64,000 bases of DNA from Urbifossiella sp046350095 (GTDB lineage Bacteria > Planctomycetota > Planctomycetia > Gemmatales > Gemmataceae): NCBI GenBank assembly GCA_046350095.1, contig JAXMBA010000002.1, positions 372,001 to 436,000 of the forward strand, written 5' to 3'. Position 1 is the stretch's first letter. Each line of letters starts with the position of its first letter. Positions 18,054-27,500 of this stretch are shown here, piece after piece. The notes under the pieces were generated by a model. It was not told where the DNA came from, did no database searches, and was given only the letters and a program-made list of their open reading frames with translations. Made by a program: the position numbers and the translations under genes.

Positions 18054-18237
18054 GGACCGGCGGGTACCGAGGGGCAGGCTGGCAAGAGACCAGGCTCGGT
18101 CGAAGGTAACGGCACTCGGCCGTGGTGGGTCGGTGGGGTCTCCCCTGTCGGACATGGTCAGCACGCGGACCTTGCTTTAACTCGCTTACAGCATCTAGCA
18201 GCCCTCTCCCACCCTGTCACGGATAAAAGCGCTCGGG

Positions 18238-18965
18238 TGCTCCGGAGTACCGGAACTCCGGAGTACTGCGGCACGCTGCGCGTCCCAATCTGTCGCTCTG
18301 GTTTTGCCGCGCTCTTGTGTCCTCCGGTATTCCGGTGTTCCGGAGCAAAGACCTCTACCCCCAACGTCTCCCCGTCTAGCTCATCCTCTTCTGGTGTTCC
18401 GGAGGTCCGGAACACAGAACAGCGACGTATCCGGTCCAGTCTTCCGGAGTGCCGGTACTCCGGAAGACACACGGGTTCGAGGGACCCGCCCTCCCAGGTG
18501 TGCTCCGGAGTACCGGAGTAGTCGGCGTACTTTTCGGAGGGGCTCCCATCGCGGGCGCCGGGCGCGGGCAGTCGTCCGGTGCCGGCTTCGCATTTAAGCC
18601 CCTTCACTGCTCCAAGGCGTGGCGGAAGGACCTCGGTCGGACTGCCAGGTCGTCCGCCCGCGTCGCGAAGCCCCGAGGCGAAAATCGGTGTGCCCGAAAT
18701 CCCGGTACGCCTCGGCTCGAAATGGCTTCCGGCTCGGAGTGTTCCGGACCTCCGGGGGAGTCGGCCCACGCTCACAAGCTCTGTCCTCCGGATTTCCGGA
18801 GTACCGGGATACCGGGCACGAATCGAGTCCGTCGAGTGCTCCGGGATTCCGGAGTACCGGGGGAGAGAATGCCTGTCGGGCGCTCCGGAGTACCGGAACT
18901 CCGGGCTGCCCGTCACGCCGACGCATTTTGTGTCTTGCCCGGAACTCCGGTACTCCGGGATACTC
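18238..18965. repeat. Palindromic CCGGAGTACCGGA repeat field, putative centromere (parS-like)
   Basis: Ten units built from TCCGGAGTACCGGAACTCCGGA-like half-sites occur at about 18238-18266, 18321-18346, 18394-18415, 18439-18468, 18498-18521, 18739-18758, 18785-18818, 18836-18862, 18881-18906 and 18937-18965. Some are perfect inverted repeats: 18394-18403 with 18406-18415, and 18439-18450 with 18457-18468 (12 bp per arm). They stop about 40 bp before parA. Position and symmetry fit binding sites for the ribbon-helix-helix partner of ParA, which would make them both the centromere and the parA operator. Confidence 0.75.
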
Positions 18966-19005
18966 AGCCGCGAACGGCTGATTTTTGTGAGCGACTGTTT
19001 GGCGT

Positions 19006-19968
19006 ATGCGATTTCGGGAAACACAGGTCATTGTCTTTGCGAATCAGAAGGGCGGGTGCGGGAAGACGAGTAGCACCATCTCGACGGCCGCGGCCTTCGC
19101 GTCCGTCGGCTACTCGGTGTGCGTCGTCGACACGGACCCCCAGTGCAACTCGACCGACAACCTGGGCGTCGACCCGGACGAGACATTGCGGGCGGGGAAG
19201 TTCACGCTGGCCGACGCGTACCTGAACAAGGTGCCCGCGGCCCGGATCGCGATCACGCCCGAGAACCGATTCGAGGGGCTCATCTCGGTCGTACCGGGAC
19301 ACCGGGCACTGTCGTCCGTGTCCGCCCGGCTCGAGAGCGAGGTGCTGCAACTCCTCGCGAGCGAGGACAGCTCGGACCTGGACGGCGAGGACCTCCGCCG
19401 CGAACACCGCATGCGACTCAGAAAGTCTGTCGACTCGCTCCGGGGGCAGTTCGACGTGGTGCTCATCGACACCCCGCCGAACCTCGACTTCCTCATGACC
19501 TCGGCGCTCATCGCGGCCGACTGGTACGTCGTCCCGTGCTTCCCGTCGGGGTACGACCTGAAGGGGCTCGAGACGCTCACCCGCACCATCGAGAAGGTGC
19601 GAAAGCAGTACAACCCGAAGCTCAATCTCGCCGGCGTGCTGCTCGGGAACTTCGACCGCACGACGTCCCTCGACCGCCAGGTGCACGACCTGCTCCGCCA
19701 GAGGTTCACGCCGGCGCTCGTGTTCTCGACCACCATCGCGCGGAGCGTCCGCTACCGCGAGGCGACGATGGGGCGGGTCACGATCTTCGAGCACCCGCAG
19801 GGGCAAGAGCAGGCGGCCCAGTTCGTGGCCCTCGTGAAGGAGATGATCAACCGCGGGGCGAAAGGCGCCTTCGGCGCCACGACGAATCCGCTGCCCGACC
19901 ACGCCACCGTGGAGCGGGTCATCGGGACCGAGGACGAGGCGGGAGTAGGGGAGGCGGCGAATGGTTAA
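19006..19968 (+). CDS. parA: ParA-type partition ATPase
   Basis: 320 aa. Deviant Walker A KGGCGKT (15-21), A' motif DTDPQCNST near 42-50, and Walker B VVLIDTPPNLDF near 150 identify a ParA/MinD-superfamily ATPase. There is no N-terminal helix-turn-helix, so it is a small type Ib-like ParA, which normally leaves DNA binding to a separate ribbon-helix-helix protein. Such a candidate overlaps its 3' end. The ATG at 19006 has no clear Shine-Dalgarno sequence. The repeat field upstream is the likely operator and centromere. ParA would segregate the replicon using the nucleoid as a track. Confidence 0.93.
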   Translation: MRFRETQVIVFANQKGGCGKTSSTISTAAAFASVGYSVCVVDTDPQCNSTDNLGVDPDETLRAGKFTLADAYLNKVPAARIAITPENRFEGLISVVPGHRALSSVSARLESEVLQLLASEDSSDLDGEDLRREHRMRLRKSVDSLRGQFDVVLIDTPPNLDFLMTSALIAADWYVVPCFPSGYDLKGLETLTRTIEKVRKQYNPKLNLAGVLLGNFDRTTSLDRQVHDLLRQRFTPALVFSTTIARSVRYREATMGRVTIFEHPQGQEQAAQFVALVKEMINRGAKGAFGATTNPLPDHATVERVIGTEDEAGVGEAANG

Positions 19969-20605
19969 GTTCAAACCCGGGATCCCCGACTCCTTCTCCC
20001 TCGACGTGAAGCCGGTGGCCGACCTCGGCGACTACCTGGACGAGCCGGCCCCGTCGCCGGTGCAGCAGAAGGTGGCCGCCAAGGCTCCCAAGGAGCCGGA
20101 GCCCGAGCGACGAGCGGCAACTCCGCCGGCCGCACCACGAGTGAAGGTGGATGTGCCCCAGGTCGTCACCCCCGCGCGGCCCTTGATTCCGTCGCCACCT
20201 CTGACGCCGCCTGTCACCGCGGTCCTCGCGCCGCCGGCGAACACCTTTGAACCCGCTGGCCGCGAGGAAAGGGGAGGCCGGTCGAAGGCGCCACGCCGCG
20301 AGATCAGCATGACGCCGGAAACCCTCCGCATGTCCGACGAACTTCTCGACCTCGTCCGGGGCGGCAGCGGCCAGCGGGACACGAAGGCGAACGAACTCTT
20401 CCACGCCCTCGTGCTCCTCGCCTACGAGGCCAAGGACGAACTCGATCCGCACACGATCCCGAAACGCGGGCGGTGGGGCACGCCGACGGCGCAGGCGTAC
20501 CCGCACGAACTGAAGAACGCATTCCTCCAGGCACTCCTCAAGAAGTACGCAGAGGTGACGGCGAGCCCGACGGGGCTTCAGTACCCGGTGAACAGCGTGG
20601 GGTAG
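19961..20605 (+). CDS. Putative centromere-binding partner of ParA (ribbon-helix-helix type)
   Basis: 214 aa, start overlapping the parA stop by 8 bp. Residues 1-110 are a Pro/Ala-rich, probably disordered region. Residues about 112-160 show a strand (RREISMTPE) and two helices (TLRMSDELLDLVRG, TKANELFHALVLLAYEAKD) in the order of a ribbon-helix-helix DNA-binding fold. The C-terminal tail has GRWGTPTAQAYPHELKNA. By position it is the ParG/ParR-like adaptor that would bind the palindromic repeats upstream of parA and stimulate ParA. I infer the fold from pattern; sequence identity to a named ParB was not recognised. Confidence 0.7.
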   Translation: MVKFKPGIPDSFSLDVKPVADLGDYLDEPAPSPVQQKVAAKAPKEPEPERRAATPPAAPRVKVDVPQVVTPARPLIPSPPLTPPVTAVLAPPANTFEPAGREERGGRSKAPRREISMTPETLRMSDELLDLVRGGSGQRDTKANELFHALVLLAYEAKDELDPHTIPKRGRWGTPTAQAYPHELKNAFLQALLKKYAEVTASPTGLQYPVNSVG

Positions 20606-20715
20606 GGTGGGCCGAATCCGTGGGGCCGGAACCTACCCGACCGGGAGCGTGCGGACGACCGCGCCACAAGGGGATGGGTCACGACCCCACCGTCTGGCAG
20701 CCCCGCTCGGCCCCG

Positions 20716-23505
20716 TCAGGGGCGACCGGCCGGAGCGCCGTCCCCGCGCGCCGCGGCGGCCTCGGCGCGGGCCACCCGCACACGCCCGTCGGTCGCGAAC
20801 AGTAGGCCGTCGAGGCGTTCGGCCGCCTCCCACGCCGCCCGCGCGGCGTCGCCCCGGCCGGCCCGAGCGTGACACGTCGACAGCCCGTACCCCGCCAAAG
20901 CTCGGTCGGCTGTTCCCGCCCGCGGGTCGCCGAAGGCGGCTTCGAGCTGTTCGACCGCCTCAGGGTACCGCCCGCTCCGGAGGTGGGCGAAGCCGAGAAC
21001 TAATCGGGCCGTCCGCGGGTCGAACCCGCCGGCGCGGGCCTTGGCCTCCGCCGCCAACCCGGCCGGGTCCACGACCCCGCCGACCGGCACGAGCCCGCGG
21101 GCGAGAAGGATTACGTTCCGCTCGTAGTCCGCGGGGAGCGTGTCCTGGGCGGCGGCCATCGCGGCGTAGGCGGCCCGGGCGGCGTCGGGGCGGCCGGCGA
21201 GGTACTCCAGCTGCCCGAGCCACGACCGGCACACCGCCAGCTGGGACCGGTACGCGACGTCGGTGGGGCGGTCGGCCGCCAGCTTCGTCAGGTCGCGCTC
21301 CGCCATCCGCAGGTAGTCGCCGGCCTCGACGTGCCGCTCGCGGGCCAGGAGCAGCGCCCCCAGCTCGGCCCGGGCCATCACGGTCCCGGCCCGGACGCCG
21401 GGCTCCACCCCGCCGTACTCCCGGGCGAGGCGGTCGTCGTACCCGACGGCCGTCCGCAGCGCCGCCTCCGCCCCCTTCGGGTCGCCCGCCCCCGCCCGGA
21501 TCAGGGCCATTCGCTGCCAGTCCCACACCAGCCGCATGTAGCTCAGCGGGTGCCCGGTCGGGAACCGGTCCCGCAGCCCCTCGTCCACGGCGATCGCCTC
21601 CCGCTGCACCGCCTCGGCCGCCGCCACGTCGCCGCGGTCCAGGTGGTATTCGCCCAGCGTCCCGAGGTACCCCCCCTGGTGGTTCCGGTAGTACGGCCGG
21701 TCGGGGTAGTCGCGGGCCAGCCGGTCGAACAGGTCGGCCCCCTCGCGGACGGCCGCGGCCCAGCCGGCCAAGTCGCCCGCCTCCCGCCGCCGGTGCCCCA
21801 CGAACCCGCGGAGCCGGGCGTCCTCGAACCGCACCCCGGGGTCGTCCGGCGCGTCCGGGCGGAGTCGTTCCAGGCGGGCGAGCGCCTCCACGCTTGCGGC
21901 GTGCCACCCGGCAGCGTTCCCGGCCCCGGACTCGACCTCGGCCAGCCGGACGCAGATTCGCACCCCCTCGAGCCGGTCGGCGACCGACGCCCCGGGCTCG
22001 TCGGCCAGGGCGCAGAGGACGGCCTTCAGCCGCCGCACCCCGGCCCGGTGCTTCTCCCCGGGCGTGACCCCCTTCTGGTGGCGGAGGGCCGTCTCCATCT
22101 CGGCGAGGGCCGCGGCCGCGTCCCGGACGAGCCCCTCCCGGCGGTCGGCGCGGTCCCGCTCGGCCCGCTCGGACCGGTACGCCCGCCACACCAGGTAGGT
22201 GCTCGTCGACAGCCCCAGGACGAGGCCCGCCGCGAGGGCAAGCGCTGCGGCCAGGAGGGGCCGACGGCGCCGCCCCGCCCACCGCCTCCACCGCTGCGAC
22301 CGGGTCAGCGGACGGGCCTCGACCGGGAGGCCAGCCAGGAACCGGCGGAGGTCGGCGGCCAGGGCGGCGGCTGACTGGTAGCGGTCCCGGGGATCCCGGG
22401 CCATGGCCTTGTGGACGACGGTTTCGAGGTCGGAGGGCACCGCCGGGTTATGCCGGCGGACGGGGACGGGGTCGGCGGACAAGACCTCGCGGAGGAGATC
22501 CGGGTCGGAGCCTGCGGTGTGGGGGGGCCGGAGGGCGAGGAGCTCGTAGAGGGTCGCGCCCAGCCCGTACACGTCGGCCCGGGAGTCCACCGTTCCGCCG
22601 GCGGCCTGCTCGGGGCTCATGTACCGGAGCGTCCCCGGCCGGCCGCCGGTCACGCCGGCCGACCCGGCCCCGGCCCGGGCGAGGCCGAAGTCGGCGAGCC
22701 ACAGCCGCCCGGCCACGTCGAGGAGCAGGTTCCCCGGCTTCACGTCCCGGTGCACCACTTCGGACTCGTGGGCGTAGGCGAGGGCGTCGGCCGCCTGGGC
22801 GGTGAGCTCGCACGCCCGGCGGACGTACCCCGCGGCCGCCACCCCCGCGCGGGCGGGGGCCGATGGCTCGGGGCCGCCGAAGCCGGCCACGAGGCCGGTC
22901 GCCAGGAGGTCGGCCACCGACGGGTCTTCACCTTCGTCCTGGGCCGCCATCCCCGCGTCCCGGCGGAGCGCCCGGACCACCCGGTCGAGCGGCGCCCCGT
23001 CGACGAACTGCATCGCGATGTACGGAACTCCGTCGGCCTCGCCGACTGCGAACACGGGGACGACGTGCGGGTGCTGGAGGAGGGCCGCCGTCCGGGCCTC
23101 GTGGAAGAACCGGCGGCGGCGCGCGGGATCTGCCGCGGCCAGGGCGGGCAGGACCTTCAGCGCGACCCGCCGGCCGAGCGGCTCCTGGACGGCCTCGTAC
23201 ACGACCCCCATCCCGCCCCGGCCGACGGCCCGGACGACCCGGAACTCCCCGACCGCCACGCCCTCCCCGAGGGCCGGACCGGCGCCGGCCGCGAGATCCT
23301 CCCCCGCGACCGACCGGCCAACGGCCTGCACGGCGTCGACGGAGGCGAGCAGCGGGCCGAGTTCGGCCGCCTGGTCGGGGCGGGCGGCGAGGAACGCGGC
23401 CCGGTCGACCGGCCGCCCGGCCTCCAGGGCGGCCAGGTACTCGGCGAGGGCTCGGGCGAGTCGGGCGTCCGGGTCGTCCCCGGGCGTGTGGGCGGGGGTG
23501 GTCAC
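20716..23505 (-). CDS. Membrane-anchored Ser/Thr protein kinase, second copy
   Basis: 929 aa from a GTG at 23505 that overlaps the sigma stop (GTGA). Same length and architecture as the kinase at 6922-9711: helical N-terminal domain, GRGGMG (95-100), ALK (117), HRDVKPGN, DFGLARAG, YMSPEQAAGG, one membrane helix (LLAAALALAAGLVLGLSTS), and a long helical C-terminal region sharing phrases such as GHPLSYMRLVWDWQRMA. Differences cluster in the insert before the catalytic loop and in the C-terminal half. No gene lies in the 110 bp between its end and the convergent par operon. Together with its sigma factor it forms the right-hand direct repeat flanking the plasmid-like module. Confidence 0.93.
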   Translation of the reverse strand: MTTPAHTPGDDPDARLARALAEYLAALEAGRPVDRAAFLAARPDQAAELGPLLASVDAVQAVGRSVAGEDLAAGAGPALGEGVAVGEFRVVRAVGRGGMGVVYEAVQEPLGRRVALKVLPALAAADPARRRRFFHEARTAALLQHPHVVPVFAVGEADGVPYIAMQFVDGAPLDRVVRALRRDAGMAAQDEGEDPSVADLLATGLVAGFGGPEPSAPARAGVAAAGYVRRACELTAQAADALAYAHESEVVHRDVKPGNLLLDVAGRLWLADFGLARAGAGSAGVTGGRPGTLRYMSPEQAAGGTVDSRADVYGLGATLYELLALRPPHTAGSDPDLLREVLSADPVPVRRHNPAVPSDLETVVHKAMARDPRDRYQSAAALAADLRRFLAGLPVEARPLTRSQRWRRWAGRRRRPLLAAALALAAGLVLGLSTSTYLVWRAYRSERAERDRADRREGLVRDAAAALAEMETALRHQKGVTPGEKHRAGVRRLKAVLCALADEPGASVADRLEGVRICVRLAEVESGAGNAAGWHAASVEALARLERLRPDAPDDPGVRFEDARLRGFVGHRRREAGDLAGWAAAVREGADLFDRLARDYPDRPYYRNHQGGYLGTLGEYHLDRGDVAAAEAVQREAIAVDEGLRDRFPTGHPLSYMRLVWDWQRMALIRAGAGDPKGAEAALRTAVGYDDRLAREYGGVEPGVRAGTVMARAELGALLLARERHVEAGDYLRMAERDLTKLAADRPTDVAYRSQLAVCRSWLGQLEYLAGRPDAARAAYAAMAAAQDTLPADYERNVILLARGLVPVGGVVDPAGLAAEAKARAGGFDPRTARLVLGFAHLRSGRYPEAVEQLEAAFGDPRAGTADRALAGYGLSTCHARAGRGDAARAAWEAAERLDGLLFATDGRVRVARAEAAAARGDGAPAGRP

Positions 23506-24170
23506 GGGGCGCCGAGCTCCCCGCGGAGGGTCTTGAGCGCCCGGGCCCACAGTTGCGTCGCGGCGGCCTCGGTCCGGCCCATGAGTTCCCCCACGCAGGC
23601 GAACGGCAGACCCTCCAGCTGCCGGAGCACGATCACCCGCCGCTGGTCCGCGGGGAGCCGCTCCAGGGCGGCCGCGACCCGCACCGCGTCGTCGCCCCGG
23701 GCCGCGCGGGCGCTCGGGCTGCTCCCGGGGTCGGCCAGGGCGGCGTCGAGGGCGGCGGAGGAGTCGGCGAGAGCCTGCTCCACCCGGAGGTCGCGGGCGC
23801 CGGTCCCGCAGTACCGGCGGACCAGCTTGTCGAGGCGGGAGGCGAGGAGCCGGCGGAGCCAGGCCAAAAACTCGGCCGCGGTGGTGCCGCGGAAGTCGCC
23901 GAACGCCCGGTGGGCCTGGAGGTACGCCTCCTGGACCAGGTCGGCCGGGTCGGCCTTGACCCGGAGCTTCCGCCCCAGGTGCACCTCGGCCAGGAGTGTG
24001 AGGTACGGGCGGTAGGCGGACAAAAGGGCCCCCCACGCGCCGGCGTCGCCGCGGCGGGCGTCCGCGAGGAGGAGCCCGTGGTCGTCCTCCGCGACGCAGT
24101 CCGGCCCGGAGGCGGCCGGCCGGGCGTCGGTGGGGCAGGGCGGGTCGGGCGCACTCGTGGAATCGGCCAT
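23502..24170 (-). CDS. ECF RNA polymerase sigma factor, second copy
   Basis: 222 aa. Region 2 (DPADLVQEAYLQAHRAFGDF) and region 4 (LPADQRRVIVLRQLEGLPF, then VGELMGRTEAAATQLW) are clearly paralogous to the factor at 9708-10349; the N-terminal ~30 residues are not. Its stop overlaps the kinase GTG. It is divergent from the giant surface-protein gene at 24506, whereas the left copy is followed by one on the same strand. In both cases a sigma/kinase pair adjoins a giant FG-GAP protein, which suggests the surface protein is the regulated output (inference). Confidence 0.93.
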   Translation of the reverse strand: MADSTSAPDPPCPTDARPAASGPDCVAEDDHGLLLADARRGDAGAWGALLSAYRPYLTLLAEVHLGRKLRVKADPADLVQEAYLQAHRAFGDFRGTTAAEFLAWLRRLLASRLDKLVRRYCGTGARDLRVEQALADSSAALDAALADPGSSPSARAARGDDAVRVAAALERLPADQRRVIVLRQLEGLPFACVGELMGRTEAAATQLWARALKTLRGELGAP

Positions 24171-24505
24171 TTGCGCCCCCGCTCACAGGTCAGTGTGCGT
24201 GTCAGCGTATCAGCCCGCCCCCGTCCGGGTCGAGTGCAAGGTGCGCCCGCCTCGGGGCGTGGCTTTGGTGTCGGGCGCCGCCCGCCAGGCTCCCGCTGCC
24301 GCGCACGGGCGGCGACGAGACCACCAGAACCACCCCCGATGGCAGTATGCCTTAGCTGTAAGTTTTGGATTCAATAGTGCTTGTGTCTCTTGGCGCCGAT
24401 GCGCCGCGCCAATCTTCGATTTCCGCGTCAGGTTTCGGCCCCGTCCGGGTCTCTGCTATTACCCCGACTGCCTGGACTCGCCAACCCCCCGGACGAGTGT
24501 CGCCC
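24171..24505. promoter_or_regulatory. Divergent intergenic region between sigma gene and giant surface-protein gene
   Basis: 335 bp without a gene. It must carry promoters for both directions. A patch of lower GC (about 24345-24385, with TTAGCTGTAAGTTTTGGATTC) stands out and could hold the promoter for the giant gene. I see no convincing ECF consensus or terminator. Confidence 0.4.
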
Positions 24506-27500
24506 ATGACCCCGGATTGGAACCGCTGGCTGCGCGCTTGGACCGCCCGAGGGGCCCGCCGCGCCCGCGGGATCCTCACCCCCCTGCCGCCCCGCACCCA
24601 CCTCCGCCCCGAACCCCTCGAAGACCGGCTCGCCCCGGCGTTCCTCGGCGGCGTGTCCGTCGCGGCGGGCGACCTGGACGGCGACGGGTACGTCGACATC
24701 GTCACCGGGCCCGGCCCCGGGGGAGGGCCGCACGTTCAGATCTTCAGCGGCCGGACCGGCGAGGTCGCCGCCGCCTTCATGGCGTACGACCCCTCCGTCC
24801 GGACCGGCGTCTACGTCGCTGTCGGCGACGTGACGGGCGACGGCCGGCCGGACATCGTCACCGCGCCGGCCGGCCTCAACGGCCCACACGTCAAGGTGTT
24901 CGACGGGGGAACCCTTGCCGAGGTCCGGAGCTTTTACGCTTTCGACGCGTCCGACCGGGGCGGCGTCACGGTCGCGACGGGCGACGTGGACGGCGACGGG
25001 TTCGCCGATGTCGTCGCCGGCCGCGCAACCGGCGGGTCCGACGTCCGCGTGTTCAGCGGCCGCTCGGGGGAGACCCTGCGCACGCTGTCCGCCTACCCCG
25101 GCTTCACCGGCGGCGTCTGGGTCGCGACCGCCGACGTCAACCGAGACGGGCTGGCCGACATCGTGACGGGGGCGGGAAACGGCGGGAGCTCTCACGTCAG
25201 GGTGTTCGACGCGGTGGGCGGCACGGAGCTCCTCAGCTTCATCGCCTACGAATCTTCCTTCCGCGGCGGGGTTCCGGTCGCGGGCGGGGACGCCGACGGC
25301 GACGGGTACGACGACGTGATCACGGGCACCGGGGTCGGGGGCGGCCCCCGGGCGCGGGTGTTCAGCGGCCGGACCGGGGTCGAGCTTCCCGTCCAGATCG
25401 GGAATTACTTCGCGTACGACCCCGCCCTGCGCGGAGGGATGTACGTGGCGACGGCCGACGTCAACGCGGACGGGCTCGCCGACGTGATCACCGGCATCGG
25501 GCCCGGCGGGTTTGCCGTCGTGAAGATGTTCCAGGCGACGGATGCGACCCTGCTCGGCCAGTTCACCGCCTACGACCCCGCGCAGGCGGGCGGGCCGTTC
25601 GCGGCCCCCGACGCGAACACGCCGCCCACAATCTCGGCCATCTCCAGCATCTCGCTCGCGCCGGGGGTGAGCGGAACGGTCTCCTTCACAGTCGGGGATG
25701 CCGAGACGCCTCCCGACCAGCTCGTGGTGAGGGCGACCAGCGACACGCCGGATGTCGTTCCGAACGACCCCGCTCACCTCCAGCTCGGCGGGGTCGGTAC
25801 GAACCGCACGCTACTCGTTGTCCCGACGTCCCAGGCGGGCGACGCCACGATCACCGTGGCCGTCCGGGACGCCCGGGCCCGCACGGCGACTGCCTCGTTC
25901 CGGGTAACGGTCGGAGCGCCCACCGATGCGTTCACGGCGTCGCTCTTGAGGTGGAACGACACCCTCTTGGCGTCGCTGAAGGCAGACGGGTCGGCCCCGC
26001 CCGTGGCGACGCGCGCGATGGCAATCCTCAACACCGCCGCGTACGACGTTCAGAACGCGTTCGCCGGCCGGCCGGGGTACTTCGCCACGTTCGCGCCGGC
26101 GACGGGCGCGGACCTGCCCGCCGCGTTGGCCACCGCGGCGCACGCCGCCCTGTCATTTGCCCTGCCCTCGCAGGCCGCGGCGTTCGACGCGGAGCTCGCC
26201 GCTCAGCTAGGACCCATCCCGAACGGCGCGGGGAAGGACGCGGGGGCCGCGTTCGGCCGGACCGTCGCGGCTGCGATCGTGGACCTGCGGCGGAACGACG
26301 GCAGCCTGCGGTCACTCGACTTCCCCGCCGGGGCAGCACCGGGGGAGTGGCGGCCGACGCCCCCCGCCTACGCCGAGGAGCAACTCCCGCAGTGGGCAAC
26401 CGTCACCCCGTTCGTCCTCGACAGGCCGGACCAGTTCCGCCCGGACGCCCCACCGGCCGTCGGGAGCCCCGAGTGGTTGGCAGACCTCGACGAGGTCAGG
26501 CGTCTTGGGCGGGACACTAGCCCGGATCGTACGGCCGACCAGTCGGCCACGGCCCGCCTGTGGGCGGACGGGGCGGGGACGGTCACCCCGCCGGGACACT
26601 GGCTCCGCATCGCGCTGGACGCGGCCCGCGCCACGAACGCGGACGCCGCGACGACCGGCCGCATGCTGGCGGCCCTGAGTCTGGCCCTGGCCGACACGTC
26701 GATCGCCGCGTGGGACGCCAAATTCACCTATGCGACGTGGCGACCGGTCACCGCCATCCGCGAGGGTGGCGACCCGTCCATCCAAACTGACCCGACCTGG
26801 ACCCCGCTGCTCGTCACCCCGAACCACCCGGAGTACGTGTCCGGGCACAGCACCTACAGCCGGGCCGCTGCCACCGTCCTAGAGCAGTTCTTCCCTGGCC
26901 GCGGGTTCACGACCTCTGGGACGGCCCTCGGGCAGACCGTGACCCGCTCGTACGCCAGCTTCGACGCGGCCGCCAACGACGCCGGCCGGAGCCGCGTCTA
27001 CGGCGGCATCCACTTCGAGTTCTCGAACCAGGCCGGGCAGGCGCTCGGTCGGGCGGTCGCGGAGTACGTCCTGGGGACGTTCGCGGGCGGCCCCGACACG
27101 ACCGGTCCGGCGGTCACGTTCTCGACCCCGAACGGCCAGCCGCGGAACGTCAACATCACCATCGCCGGCCGGGTGAACGACCGGGGCGGGTCGGTGGCCT
27201 CGCTCGTCGTTCGGGTTGACGGCGGCGCGCCGGCCGCCGTCCCGGTCGACCCGGCGACCGGCGGGTTCTCGCTGGCCACGGCCCTGGCGACCGACGGGTC
27301 CGCGGACGGGGACCACAGCTACGTGTTCACCGCGATCGACGCGGCCGGCAACACGACCGCGGCGACGTTTACCTTCCGCCTCGACACCCGCGGCCCGGAC
27401 TTGGCGGTCACGTCACCGGCCGGGGGAGACGCGGCGGCCGGTGGTCTCACCCTCACGGGCACCCTGGAGGCGGGGGCAACGAGCCTGACCTACAGCCTGG

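Noticed and set aside
18238..18965. CRISPR array
   Set aside because: Units are palindromic, vary in length and orientation, have irregular spacing and no cas genes; they fit protein-binding sites.
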